A DNA stretch of 48,593 bases. Origin: Micromonospora craterilacus (GTDB lineage Bacteria > Actinomycetota > Actinomycetes > Mycobacteriales > Micromonosporaceae). Both the position numbers and the translations under genes were made by a program. The notes below the pieces were generated by a model. The model saw only the letters and a program-made list of their open reading frames with translations. It was not told the DNA's origin and did not search any database. Each line of letters starts with the position of its first letter. Within the stretch, counting starts at the first letter, position 1. This document shows, piece after piece, positions 28,788-37,111 of this stretch. The DNA is taken from assembly GCF_003236315.1 (NCBI RefSeq), contig NZ_POTY01000014.1, positions 1 to 48,593 of the forward strand. Direction: 5' to 3'.

Positions 28788-30095
28788 GTGCATGACGACG
28801 GCAGGTATGACGATCCGCGCGTGACCGGGTCGGCGGGCGACCCTGTTTCACGTGAAACCGACTACCCGAGTTGGCAGCCTTCCGAGGCATCACAGAGCCC
28901 GTCGGAGCCCGGCCGGGACGCACCCACGTCGGGCGCTCCATGGCCGCCGGCTCCCGAATCGTCGTCAGGCCAGGACGCTTCCGACCCGGTCGGTCGACCC
29001 ACCAACGCCACTCCCGAGGCGCGAGTGATCCCGATCGGGCGGAACGCCTCTGCCTCCGTACGGTTCGAGGCCGCGCCACCACCACCGCACCAGCAGGCGC
29101 CCGGGGTGGTACCGGATCTCCGACCGGCGTCCGACACGCCCGCGCCGCCGGCCGGGCCCTACGAACCGGCCGCCACCGAGGCCGCGTACGTTTCACGTGA
29201 AACTCCGACGCGCGAAGAGGATGACCCACCGTTGGCTATGGAGGCGATGCGCGCCGTGCAGATCCTGAACCCAAGTGGCGAGGTGACTATGCCTCGGCCG
29301 GAGCGGACCCGGGTCATGTGCGTCGCGAACCAGAAGGGCGGCGTGGGCAAGACCACGACCACGGTGAACCTGGCGGTGGCGCTCGCGCTGCACGGTAACC
29401 GGGTGCTCGTGGTCGACCTTGACCCACAGGGCAACGCCTCTACCGGGCTGAACGTGCCGCACCACACCGGTGTGCCGGACGTCTACGACTGCCTGATCAA
29501 CAGCGTTCCGCTGGCGGACGTGGCCCAGGCGGTCGAGGGCATCCCCAATCTCTGGTGCGTGCCGGCCACCATCGACCTGGCCGGCGCGGAGATCGAGTTG
29601 GTGTCCGTGGTGGCCCGCGAGTCACGGCTGGACCGGGCCATCGCTGCCTACCCTGGGCACTTCGACTACGTCTTCATCGACTGCCCGCCGTCGCTCGGCC
29701 TGCTGACGGTGAACGCGTTGGTGGCGGCCCAGGAGGTGCTCATCCCCATCCAGTGCGAGTACTACGCGCTCGAGGGGCTGAACCAGCTCATCAACAACAT
29801 CAACTTGGTCCGCCAGCACCTCAACCCGCGGCTCGAAGTCTCCACGATCCTGCTCACCATGTACGACCGGCGTACCCGGCTAGCAGACGCGGTCGAGCAG
29901 GACGTCCGGAACCACTTCGGCGACAAGGTGCTCCAGGCGGTGATCCCGCGCAACGTCCGGGTCTCCGAGGCACCCAGCTACGGCCAGTCGGTGATGACCT
30001 ACGATCCCGGATCGCGGGGGGCAACGAGCTACTTCGAGGCCGCCCAGGAGATTGCAGAGCGGGGCGTCAAGGAGCCGGTGAGCCGGAATGCGTAG
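28788..30095 (+). CDS. parA: Chromosome-partitioning ATPase ParA
   Basis: 435 aa. Nucleoid-bound ATPase that moves the ParB-parS complex of the new origin. The deviant Walker A KGGVGKTTT is at about residues 183-191 (CVANQKGGVGKTT), followed by VVDLDPQGNAST, FIDCPPSLGLLT and IPIQCEYYALEGL. The first ~175 residues are low-complexity, but two parS sites within them are translated as VSRET. A VSRET from an intragenic parS also occurs near the N-terminus of mycobacterial ParA, which supports the long start. The GTG at 28788 was chosen; the next conserved block is MEAMRAVQIL at about residue 150. parB follows after 27 bp. Confidence 0.94.
   Translation: MHDDGRYDDPRVTGSAGDPVSRETDYPSWQPSEASQSPSEPGRDAPTSGAPWPPAPESSSGQDASDPVGRPTNATPEARVIPIGRNASASVRFEAAPPPPHQQAPGVVPDLRPASDTPAPPAGPYEPAATEAAYVSRETPTREEDDPPLAMEAMRAVQILNPSGEVTMPRPERTRVMCVANQKGGVGKTTTTVNLAVALALHGNRVLVVDLDPQGNASTGLNVPHHTGVPDVYDCLINSVPLADVAQAVEGIPNLWCVPATIDLAGAEIELVSVVARESRLDRAIAAYPGHFDYVFIDCPPSLGLLTVNALVAAQEVLIPIQCEYYALEGLNQLINNINLVRQHLNPRLEVSTILLTMYDRRTRLADAVEQDVRNHFGDKVLQAVIPRNVRVSEAPSYGQSVMTYDPGSRGATSYFEAAQEIAERGVKEPVSRNA
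28845..28858. other. parS: parS site 1, inside the parA 5' coding region
   Basis: GTTTCACGTGAAAC, exact match to the bacterial ParB-binding palindrome (TGTTTCACGTGAAACc in context). It is translated as VSRET within ParA. Confidence 0.95.
29190..29203. other. parS: parS site 2, inside the parA 5' coding region
   Basis: GTTTCACGTGAAAC, exact palindrome, again in the frame that reads VSRET in ParA. Confidence 0.95.
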
Positions 30096-30122
30096 TGCGT
30101 ACGAGGCGCTGGGAGGCGTGGC

Positions 30123-31127
30123 ATGAAGAACCGTCCTCGGGGTGGTCTGGGACGGGGCCTGGGGGCGCTTATCCCGACCGGGCCGGCTCCGGATGCTGGC
30201 GCTGGTGCCGGCACGATCACGGCCGAGGCGAGCGGGGTCGCCGTACCGGCGGCTGTGGCACCGACGCCGGCTGCGGTCAGCACGGCTGAGCCGATGCTCA
30301 GCCCGGTGCCCGGCGCACGCTTTGCCGAGATCCCGGTCGACTCGATCGTGCCCAACCCCAAGCAGCCTCGGCACGTCTTCGACGAGGAGGCCCTGGAGGA
30401 GCTGAAGACCTCCATCCAGGAGGTCGGCTTTCTTCAGCCGATTGTGGTGCGGCAACTCGATGACGAGAAGTTCGAGCTCGTCATGGGCGAGCGGCGGTGG
30501 CGGGCCGCGCAGGCCGTCGGCCGGGAGAACATCCCGGCGATCGTGCGCGACACCCGCGACGACGCCATGCTGCGGGACGCGCTGTTGGAGAACATCCATC
30601 GGGCGAACCTGAACCCGTTGGAAGAGGCCGCCGCCTACCAGCAGTTGCTGGAGGAGTTCGGCGCCACCCACGAGGAACTGGCGCGTCGGATCGGCCGCAG
30701 CCGGCCGCAGATCTCGAACACCATCAGACTGCTGAACCTGCCGGCCCAGGTGCAGCGGCGCGTGGCCGCCGGGGTGCTCTCCGCGGGGCACGCTCGGGCG
30801 CTGCTCAGCTTGGAGGATTCGGAGACGCAGGAACAGCTCGCGCTCCGGATCGTCGCCGAGGGCCTGTCGGTCCGGGCGACCGAGGAGATCGTTGCGCTCG
30901 CCCTGAGCGAGGGACCGAGTAAGAAGGAGTCGGCGAAGCGCCGGCCGAAGCCACACGCCCCCGCACTGAACGATCTCGCCGATCGGCTCTCCGACCGTTT
31001 CGACACCCGCGTGAAGGTCGATATCGGGCGGAGCAAGGGCAAGATCACCATCGAGTTCGCCACGGTCGACGACCTGGAGCGGATCGTCGGCATCATCGGG
31101 GTCGAGCAGGAGGAGCCGGAAGGCTGA
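30123..31127 (+). CDS. parB: Chromosome-partitioning CTPase ParB
   Basis: 334 aa. Binds parS, slides along DNA as a CTP-dependent clamp and recruits ParA and SMC. It starts [19 protein letters not shown], the conserved basic ParA-contact segment, then a ~45-residue Ala/Pro linker. The CTP-binding domain shows [26 protein letters not shown] (about 122-129) and [14 protein letters not shown] (about 156-169). A helix-turn-helix for parS follows ([25 protein letters not shown]), then a C-terminal dimerisation domain. The start is supported by position 27 bp after parA. A terminator hairpin follows the stop. Confidence 0.97.
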   Translation: MKNRPRGGLGRGLGALIPTGPAPDAGAGAGTITAEASGVAVPAAVAPTPAAVSTAEPMLSPVPGARFAEIPVDSIVPNPKQPRHVFDEEALEELKTSIQEVGFLQPIVVRQLDDEKFELVMGERRWRAAQAVGRENIPAIVRDTRDDAMLRDALLENIHRANLNPLEEAAAYQQLLEEFGATHEELARRIGRSRPQISNTIRLLNLPAQVQRRVAAGVLSAGHARALLSLEDSETQEQLALRIVAEGLSVRATEEIVALALSEGPSKKESAKRRPKPHAPALNDLADRLSDRFDTRVKVDIGRSKGKITIEFATVDDLERIVGIIGVEQEEPEG

Positions 31128-31152
31128 ACCGCTCGGAGACCTGACGGCTCTG

Positions 31153-31187
31153 ACGGCCGCGCCCTCGCATCGCGAGCGCGCGGCCGT
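31153..31187 (+). terminator. Terminator of parAB
   Basis: ACGGCCGCGC (31153-31162) pairs with GCGCGGCCGT (31178-31187), with an inner CTCGC/GCGAG stem, followed by TT. It lies 26 bp after the parB stop. Confidence 0.75.
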
Positions 31188-31712
31188 TTCGTCGCTGGGT
31201 GACTCTTCCCCCGCCCGCTCGCCCGAGCTTGCTGCCGGGGCCGGGCACCGTCGGCACCGCCGCCCGTGGTCGTCCTGAGTAAGACGGTCGGCCCGGGATT
31301 GCCGGCGGGTTGGCCCGCTCATCGGAGCGCACATTGCCGGCAGCAGGCTCGCGGAGCGCGCCGCGAACCGGCCGTCGTGGCGCGAGGCCGTCGCGGCGGC
31401 CGTAGGCGGTGTCGAACCGAACGGACGGAGCGCGGGCACCCAGCGGGATCGTCGGCCTTGTACTGACCGATACCCTGGCGCAGCGATGGCCCAGCCGGTG
31501 CCAGTGAGCACGCCGCCGTGCCGGGCGCCAGGCAGGCACCGCCGTAGCCCGCTCTAGCGGCTCACCCGCGGCCTACCGCCCCAATGGGATGGTAGGGAGA
31601 GGGCCCGGCGGGTTTGGTGGGCCTACCGGCTCACCCGGCCCGGTAATGGCCAGGATTGGTCTGGTGAGCCGGGTGGCCTAGTGGTCTGGCTAACCGGTGC
31701 GGTCCGGCCGCC

Positions 31713-31836
31713 CGGGTGAGTCCGGCGACCGGGGTGAGGCCGGCCATCGGGGTGAGGCCGGCGACCGGGGTGAGGCCGGCGACCGGGGTGAGGCCGGCGA
31801 CCGGGGTGAGCTGGCGGCCGGGGTGAGGCCGGCGGC
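31713..31836. repeat. 18-bp tandem repeat, about seven units
   Basis: Unit GGGGTGAGGCCGGCGACC. Three perfect copies run at 31749-31802, with near-perfect copies at 31713-31748 and two diverged ones (about 17 bp) to 31836. In one minus-strand frame it would read LTPVAG repeats, but that frame has no other support. Confidence 0.9.
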
Positions 31837-32072
31837 GCCGCACATTGCCTGGCACTCGCGCGACGGTTGACCGGCAGCGCGGACCCTTCATTTCGGCAGC
31901 GGTGTGGGGCAGTTGACCGACTGCGGCACGGACCCGCTTGGCGTCGGCACGGGGTGGTTGTCCGCTGTGGGCTGGCACGGGTGCAGCTGCGGCTGGCCCG
32001 GTGGAATCGAGGAGACTGCGCTCCTGGTGGTTCAGCCCTCCCGCTGGCAGGCTGCGGATCCAGGGTGGCCTC

Positions 32073-32086
32073 GTTTCACGTGAAAC
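32073..32086. other. parS: parS site 3, downstream of parB
   Basis: GTTTCACGTGAAAC, exact palindrome, in non-coding DNA. Confidence 0.95.
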
Positions 32087-32141
32087 ACGCCAGCCTTGCG
32101 CCATCCACGGGCCCCGGCCCATGTACGCCCCGCCTCAAGCC

Positions 32142-32193
32142 ACGCGTTAAGCCCACGCGTTAAGCCCGCGCGTTAAGCCCGCGTGTGAAGGCC
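32142..32193. repeat. 13-bp tandem repeat, four units
   Basis: ACGCGTTAAGCCC at 32142-32154 and 32155-32167, then GCGCGTTAAGCCC at 32168-32180 and a diverged copy at 32181-32193. No function is evident. Confidence 0.85.
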
Positions 32194-32822
32194 GCGCCTC
32201 ATGCGCGCCGCCGGATGCAGGCCGCCGGATACGCACCGCCCGATGCGCGCCGCCGGATGCGGCCGCCTCATGTTGGCGCGGCGCCAACCGGCCCCGCCGG
32301 ACGCTTGACCGCGCTGCGCATGCCAGCCGGTGTGAAACAGCCCCACGACTAAGGGCTCGGCTTCAACGGCCGCAAACTCTGGTGCTGGCCTCACGTCCTG
32401 CAGGGATGGTGCCGGAGATCAGCTCGTCCGCAAGAAGTACGCCCGGCACCCCTCGGCGACCTTGACGGGAAGGCCCGCCGCCGCGCCGGCACCTGCCCGG
32501 CCAGCCGGGCAGCGCCGGCGTGAGCGGTTCAACTCGACACCGGCCGGCTCGCCATGCCTGTCACCGCGCCTTGCTCGCCGGCGTCTTACGCCGTCCGTGG
32601 TGCGACGTCCCGGCGCGGGCTGGCGGACGATCTCCCCGCCTCGACGAGTGTGCCTGGCCTTGTCGAGGGCACCGGGACAGCTCGACCTCCCGTCCGGCCG
32701 GTGGTCGGGTGCCGTCGCGGCAGCGGGTCGTCTTGGGGCGGGGAATGACACCAGCCGGGCTCTCCGACTGGCGGTGCGGCAGGGGGCCGGCGGGCGGCAG
32801 CATCACGGGCACCACGGGCCCT

Positions 32823-32836
32823 GTTTCACGTGAAAC
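32823..32836. other. parS: parS site 4
   Basis: GTTTCACGTGAAAC, exact palindrome (TGTTTCACGTGAAACg in context), 104 bp before parS site 5. Confidence 0.95.
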
Positions 32837-32894
32837 GAGACCGCTCCGACTTGGCTGTCGACCCGCGCGGAGCGACGCCACCAGCGCCCCGATG

Positions 32895-32916
32895 TTATCC
32901 ACACCGGTTTTCCACA
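32895..32916 (+). promoter_or_regulatory. Perfect DnaA box with adjacent weaker box, between parS sites 4 and 5
   Basis: TTATCCACA at 32895-32903 and TTTTCCACA at 32908-32916, 13 bp apart, ending 10 bp before parS site 5. Confidence 0.85.
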
Positions 32917-32926
32917 GGCCGTCGCC

Positions 32927-32940
32927 GTTTCACGTGAAAC
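32927..32940. other. parS: parS site 5
   Basis: GTTTCACGTGAAAC, exact palindrome, flanked on both sides by perfect DnaA boxes. Confidence 0.95.
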
Positions 32941-33001
32941 GAAAGGCTGAAACCCCTTGTTGAACCGTGGATGACAGCCAACTCAAGCCACCTCGGCGGC
33001 C

Positions 33002-33010
33002 TGTGGATAA
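33002..33010 (-). promoter_or_regulatory. Perfect DnaA box upstream of the HIT-like gene
   Basis: TGTGGATAA (TTATCCACA on the minus strand), about 80 bp before the chosen start of the HIT-like gene. Confidence 0.85.
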
Positions 33011-33091
33011 CCCTGGGGACAGTGGCTGGGCGGTCGACCGTCGGCCGTCCGAGCCTCCGTGAAACGGAACGTGATTCAGGTAGGGACAGCG

Positions 33092-34234
33092 GTGCTGGAC
33101 TCCGTTAGGGTCAGCGTCGTGCACGAGACCCCTCCCTCAGTCCCGGACTTCACCCAGTGGCCGTCCTTTCCCTTCGAGGGTGACCTGCGGGTTAAGCAAC
33201 TCGACGATCCGGTCGCGGTCGAACCGCCCCGCAAGGGCGAGGCCCACCGGGAATGCACCGCATGCCAGGCGCCCGACGACGCCTATATCTGGGTCGGCGA
33301 CCGGTGGCGCGTACGCGCCATGGACCGTCCCACCGGCCTGCCGATGGTCCTCATCCTTGAATCGCGGTCGCACCTGGATCTTGGCGATCTACCCAACCTT
33401 CTCGCCGCCGAGTTGGGCGTGATGACGGTACGACTCGAACGGGCCATCCGTTCGCTGGACGGGGTGGCTCGGGTGCACGTGAACCGTTGGGGAGACGGGT
33501 CGGCCCATCTCCACATGTGGTTCCTGGCCCGCCCGTACGGACGACTCCAGCTCCGCGGGACCTTCCTCTCCCTCTGGGACTCGATCCTGCCGCCCATCTC
33601 CGAGGACAGCTGGCGAGAGAACCTGGCCCTGGTGGCTGCCTGGCTCGCCGAGTTCGGCGGACGGCCCCTGGCCGAGCCGCCCCGCATCCAGTGGCAGGCT
33701 CCGTCCAGCCTCGCCGCGCAGTCAGCTCCCGCCGAGGGGCAGACGCCGACCGAAGCAAGCCCGCCGGGCGGACGCCGTACTGCCGGCGGGTCGTTGCTGG
33801 AGGCGATCGGGGAGGGGGTCGAGCTACCCGACGAGCCGGGTGGTCCGGAGGAGTCCACGCCGACCGACGCTGTTCCGCCGGACGGGACCGCCAGCAACGC
33901 GCGGCCGGAAACCGGCTCGGAAGCGGCAGCAGAAGGCGACGAGCGTCGCGGTCGTCAGGGTGGCGGGGACGAGCGCACCTCGCCCGAGCAGGAGCCGGTA
34001 GTGCAAGCTCCCGCACCGGTCCGCCCCGTGCCCTCGCAGCGGGCGACCGCCGATGCGTCGGACCGGGACACGGAGACCGCCGACGCGGACGGGACCGCGA
34101 AAACCGCGGGCGCGGAGGCGGCGGCGCCGGCCACGAGCGCGGAGACGAATCCCGCCGACCGAAGCGTCGAGTCGCCGGCGGCCGGCGCGTCAGACGGCGC
34201 GGCCAGCCCGGTCGGCGGGCCGACCAACACCTGA
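33092..34234 (+). CDS. HIT-like domain protein with long disordered tail
   Basis: 380 aa from the GTG at 33092, which has aggtaggga 6 bp upstream; a GTG at 33059 lacks a ribosome-binding site. Residues ~50-190 look like a histidine-triad fold: a Cys pair CTAC (about 55 and 58, possible zinc ligands), ILESRSHLDLGDLPNLLAAELG, then VHVNRWGDGSAHLHMWFLARP. In the triad motif the third His is replaced by Trp (His139, His141, Trp143), so nucleotide hydrolysis is uncertain. Residues ~200-380 are Ala/Pro/Glu/Thr-rich and probably disordered. No signal peptide. It sits alone beyond parAB and the parS cluster, and a terminator follows. Function unknown. Confidence 0.75.
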   Translation: MLDSVRVSVVHETPPSVPDFTQWPSFPFEGDLRVKQLDDPVAVEPPRKGEAHRECTACQAPDDAYIWVGDRWRVRAMDRPTGLPMVLILESRSHLDLGDLPNLLAAELGVMTVRLERAIRSLDGVARVHVNRWGDGSAHLHMWFLARPYGRLQLRGTFLSLWDSILPPISEDSWRENLALVAAWLAEFGGRPLAEPPRIQWQAPSSLAAQSAPAEGQTPTEASPPGGRRTAGGSLLEAIGEGVELPDEPGGPEESTPTDAVPPDGTASNARPETGSEAAAEGDERRGRQGGGDERTSPEQEPVVQAPAPVRPVPSQRATADASDRDTETADADGTAKTAGAEAAAPATSAETNPADRSVESPAAGASDGAASPVGGPTNT

Positions 34235-34305
34235 GCGCGCGCCGCCCAACGGGTGTCGCGAGGACGGCAACAACGCTGACCGGGCGGCCGCCCGGTCACA
34301 CCGCT

Positions 34306-34343
34306 TCTCAGGGCCGTTCGTCTAGGTGCGGACGGCCCTGAGA
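34306..34343. terminator. Bidirectional terminator between the HIT-like gene and ddl-like gene
   Basis: TCTCAGGGCCGT (34306-34317) is inverted as ACGGCCCTGAGA (34332-34343): 12-bp stem, 14-nt loop, between convergent genes. Confidence 0.75.
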
Positions 34344-34492
34344 GCGTTCAGCCGTGGCTGGGCGGACGCAGGCGGGGTGCGCCGGGTGCAAACGCCCCGC
34401 AGAGACCGTCGGAACCGCGTGGCGGGTTCAGCCGACGACCAGAGGCGTTGAAGGTCTCCCGGACACCACGCCGGTATCCGGAAGGCGGTTCG

Positions 34493-35494
34493 TCAGCGAG
34501 CGGCGGCGCGGGCGACCAGGCCGCTGATCACGCGTCCGAAGTCCAGCCCGGCCGCCTGCACCGCGAGCGGTAGCAGCGACGTCTCGGTCATCCCCGGGGA
34601 GACGTTGACTTCCAGCACGTGCGGCTGACCGGCCGAGTCCACGATCAGATCGACCCGACTGAGGTCGCGGAGGCCGAGAGCGGTGTGGGCGGCCAACGCG
34701 ACTTGGGCCACCGCCTCCGCCACCGATGGTTCCAGCCGGGCCGGTGTGTGCCAGGTGGTCCGGCCGGCGGTGTAGCGGGCGGCGTAGTCGTACACCCCGT
34801 TGCGCGGCACGATCTCGACCGGCGGCAGGGCCTGCGGTCCGTCACCCAGGTCGATGACGGAGACCGCCACGTCCATGCCGGGCACGTAGCGCTCCACGAG
34901 CGCGGTCGGGTCGTACGCGAAACAACCGACCATGGCGGCCGGCAGCGACGCGGCGTCCCGGACCACGGCGGCGCCGAGCCCCGAACCGCCCTGGGCCGGC
35001 TTCACCATCAACGGCAACCCCAACCGGTCGACGATGCGGTCCAGCACGGCCACCGCGCCCAGCTCGCTGAACCGGTCGTGCGGCAGCGCGACCCAGTCCG
35101 GGGTGGCGATGCCGGCCTCGCGGAGCACCGCCTTCGCCGATGGCTTGTCCCAGGCGAGCCGGGAGGTCCGTGCGTCGCACCCGACGTACGGGACGCCGCA
35201 GAGGTCGAGCACTCCGCGCAGCGACCCGTCCTCGCCGGTGGCGCCGTGCAGGGCGATCATCACGGCGTCGGGCGGATCGGCGGCCAGCGCCGGCAGCAGG
35301 GCGACGTCGGCGTCGCGCAGCTCGGCCTCCATCCCGACGGCCCGCAGCGCGTCGAGCACCCGACGGCCGGAGCGCAGCGACACGTCCCGCTCGTACGACA
35401 GGCCGCCGGCGAGCACGAGCACGTGCAGGTCTGAGGTGGCGGAACCGGACTCGACGGGTTCTTCGGCAGCGGTGGCACCCATGCCGGGCATCAT
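34493..35494 (-). CDS. D-alanine-D-alanine ligase family ATP-grasp protein
   Basis: 333 aa. The N-terminal domain has HVLVLAGGLSYERDVSLRSGRRV (the SxERxVSLxSG motif). The ATP-grasp part has LPLMVKPAQGGSGLGAAVV, with the nucleotide-binding Lys and Gly-rich loop, and the C-terminus has SRVDLIVDSAGQPHVLEVNVSPGMTETSLLP with metal-binding Glu and Asn. It probably joins two D-Ala for peptidoglycan precursors. Actinomycetes usually carry a second Ddl near murF, so this may be a paralogue, and the symbol is left blank. The ATG overlaps the upstream aminotransferase stop (ATGA), so the two genes are translationally coupled. Confidence 0.85.
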   Translation of the reverse strand: MMPGMGATAAEEPVESGSATSDLHVLVLAGGLSYERDVSLRSGRRVLDALRAVGMEAELRDADVALLPALAADPPDAVMIALHGATGEDGSLRGVLDLCGVPYVGCDARTSRLAWDKPSAKAVLREAGIATPDWVALPHDRFSELGAVAVLDRIVDRLGLPLMVKPAQGGSGLGAAVVRDAASLPAAMVGCFAYDPTALVERYVPGMDVAVSVIDLGDGPQALPPVEIVPRNGVYDYAARYTAGRTTWHTPARLEPSVAEAVAQVALAAHTALGLRDLSRVDLIVDSAGQPHVLEVNVSPGMTETSLLPLAVQAAGLDFGRVISGLVARAAAR

Positions 35495-36804
35495 GCCAAG
35501 TCAGGTCCCGGGGCGTCCGAGCCGGCCCGGCCACGCCGGGCGCCCGGCCCGCCGACCGCGCCGAACACCCGCCGCATGGCGATGTCCTGCTCCATGACGC
35601 TGGCCAATCGGCGGACGCCCTCCCGGATCCGCTCCGGCGCAGGGAACGAGAAGTTGAGCCGCATGTGGCCGTTGCCCGTGCCGTCGGCGTAGAAGCCGGT
35701 GCCCGGCACGTAGGCCACCCGGGCGGCGATGGCCCGGGGCATCATCGCCTTCGAGTCCAGACCGTCCGGCAGCGTCGCCCAGACGAAGAGACCGCCGCCG
35801 GGGGTGGTCCACCTGGTGCCGGCGGGCATCAGATCCGCCAGGGCGGCGAGCATCGCGTCCCGCCGCTCGCGGTAGACCTCCCGGTAGACCTTCAGCTGCT
35901 CGCGCCACGGCATCGTGCTGAGGTACGTGCTGACGGCTGACTGCGCGTACGCGCTGGGGCAGAGGATCTGCGCCTCGCTGGCAATCACCAGCTTGTCGCG
36001 TACGGCGTGCGGCGCGAGGATCCAGCCGACCCGCAGCCCCGGGGCGAAGGTCTTGGAGAAGGTGCTGAGGTAGAAAACCCCCTCGCGGCGACGCGCCCGC
36101 AGCGGCGCCGGCGCCTCCTCCTCGAAGCCCAACTGGCCGTACGGGTCGTCCTCGACGACCAGCAGGCCGGCGCGCTCGCAGATGTCGAGGACCCGCTCCC
36201 GCCGCTCCTCGGTCAGCGTCACGCCGGCCGGATTCTGGTAGGTCGGGATGGTGTAGAGGAACTTGACCCGCCGGCCCGCGCGGGCCTGGTCCGCGATGGC
36301 CGTCTCCAACGCCTCCGGGATCAGCCCGTCGTCATCCATCGGTACGTGCACGACCTGCGCCTGGGCGGCCTGGAACACCCCGAGCGCGCCGACGTAGGTC
36401 GGCCCCTCGGCGAGCACCACGTCACCCGGGTCGAGGAAGAGCCGGGCCACCAGGTCGAGCGCCTGTTGCCCGCCGACGGTCACCACCACGTCCTCCGGGG
36501 AGGCGCCGCAGGCGGCGTCGATGCCGGAGAGGGCCATCACCTCGCAGATCCGCTCCCGCAGCTCCAGGGTGCCCTGGCCGATGCCGTACTGCAGGGTGGT
36601 GGTGCCGTGCTCGGTGCCGAGCCGGCCGAGCATCTCACCGACGGCGTCCAGCGGGAGAGCGGCGATGTAGGGGGCGCCACCGGCGAGCGAGACCACCTCC
36701 GGCCGACTGGCGACTGCGAACAGCGCGCGGATCTCCGAGGCGGTCATCCCCCGCACCCGGCGGGCGTACCGGTCGGTGTAGTCGTCGAGTGTCGTGCCGG
36801 TCAT
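35491..36804 (-). CDS. PLP-dependent aminotransferase, class I/II (LysN/2-aminoadipate-like)
   Basis: 437 aa from the ATG at 36804, with gaggtg 5 bp upstream; the longer open frame covers non-coding DNA. Fold-type I aminotransferase: VSLAGGAPY near the start, TVGGQQALDLVARLFLDPGD, YTIPTYQNPAGVTL (Asn about 191), VVEDDPYGQL (Asp about 220, Tyr about 222), and the PLP Lys in STFSKTFAPGLRVGW (Lys about 251). Related proteins act on 2-aminoadipate, branched or aromatic amino acids; the substrate is not clear. Coupling to the Ddl-like gene suggests a link with D-amino-acid or cell-wall supply, but this is inference. Confidence 0.88.
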   Translation of the reverse strand: MTGTTLDDYTDRYARRVRGMTASEIRALFAVASRPEVVSLAGGAPYIAALPLDAVGEMLGRLGTEHGTTTLQYGIGQGTLELRERICEVMALSGIDAACGASPEDVVVTVGGQQALDLVARLFLDPGDVVLAEGPTYVGALGVFQAAQAQVVHVPMDDDGLIPEALETAIADQARAGRRVKFLYTIPTYQNPAGVTLTEERRERVLDICERAGLLVVEDDPYGQLGFEEEAPAPLRARRREGVFYLSTFSKTFAPGLRVGWILAPHAVRDKLVIASEAQILCPSAYAQSAVSTYLSTMPWREQLKVYREVYRERRDAMLAALADLMPAGTRWTTPGGGLFVWATLPDGLDSKAMMPRAIAARVAYVPGTGFYADGTGNGHMRLNFSFPAPERIREGVRRLASVMEQDIAMRRVFGAVGGPGARRGRAGSDAPGPDLA

Positions 36805-37111
36805 GACATCACCTCGATGGCTGCTCGGGCGGCTCCCGTCCCGGATACCCGGGACACCGGCGACCATGGCGGCACGGCGCGCCGAGTGTCGATGGTAGCC
36901 GCCGCAGACCGCCCGGCGCGCCCTCGAATACGCCCGGGTCCACATGCCGGACCCGTGGCGGGCGCACCTGAGGTGGGCATTCGCGCGTCCTCTCCCGCGC
37001 CGCCGATCAACGGCGTACGATCGCTCGTCGGGGGCAGGAATGCGGGGGCAGGGATGCGGCGGTGCCGTCCGGGCCGGTCCCACTGCCGAGCCTAGTGTGG
37101 GGAAAGCGCCA
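36805..37111. promoter_or_regulatory. Divergent intergenic region, aminotransferase/GNAT
   Basis: About 305 bp between two divergently read genes; it must hold both promoters. Only a TACGAT -10-like hexamer (about 37016) was noticed, without a matching -35. No gene is seen. Confidence 0.35.

Larger units (their letters stand above)
31188..33091. other. Gene-poor interval (about 1.9 kb) with repeats, parS sites and DnaA boxes
   Basis: No reading frame here has convincing coding character: the products are Arg/Pro/Ala-rich, overlap on both strands and resemble no family. The interval holds a 10-bp inverted repeat CCGGCTCACC/GGTGAGCCGG (31626-31635, 31663-31672), two tandem repeat arrays, a degenerate GCCGGATGC-type repeat (about 32205-32270), three parS sites, and DnaA boxes near its right end. 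It may be a decayed region or a segment kept open for ParB spreading. Confidence 0.6.

Noticed and set aside
29880..31511. Minus-strand open frame opposite parA/parB
   Set aside because: Antisense to parB, which is unmistakable; no motif of its own.
31631..32122. Minus-strand frame with LTPVAG repeats and a VSRET translated from parS
   Set aside because: The repeats come from an 18-bp DNA array. No ribosome-binding site or conserved domain was seen and the rest is Arg/Pro-rich, so it is probably not a gene.
31713..32270. Possible CRISPR array
   Set aside because: The repeats are directly adjacent, 13-18 bp, without unique spacers, and no cas gene is present.
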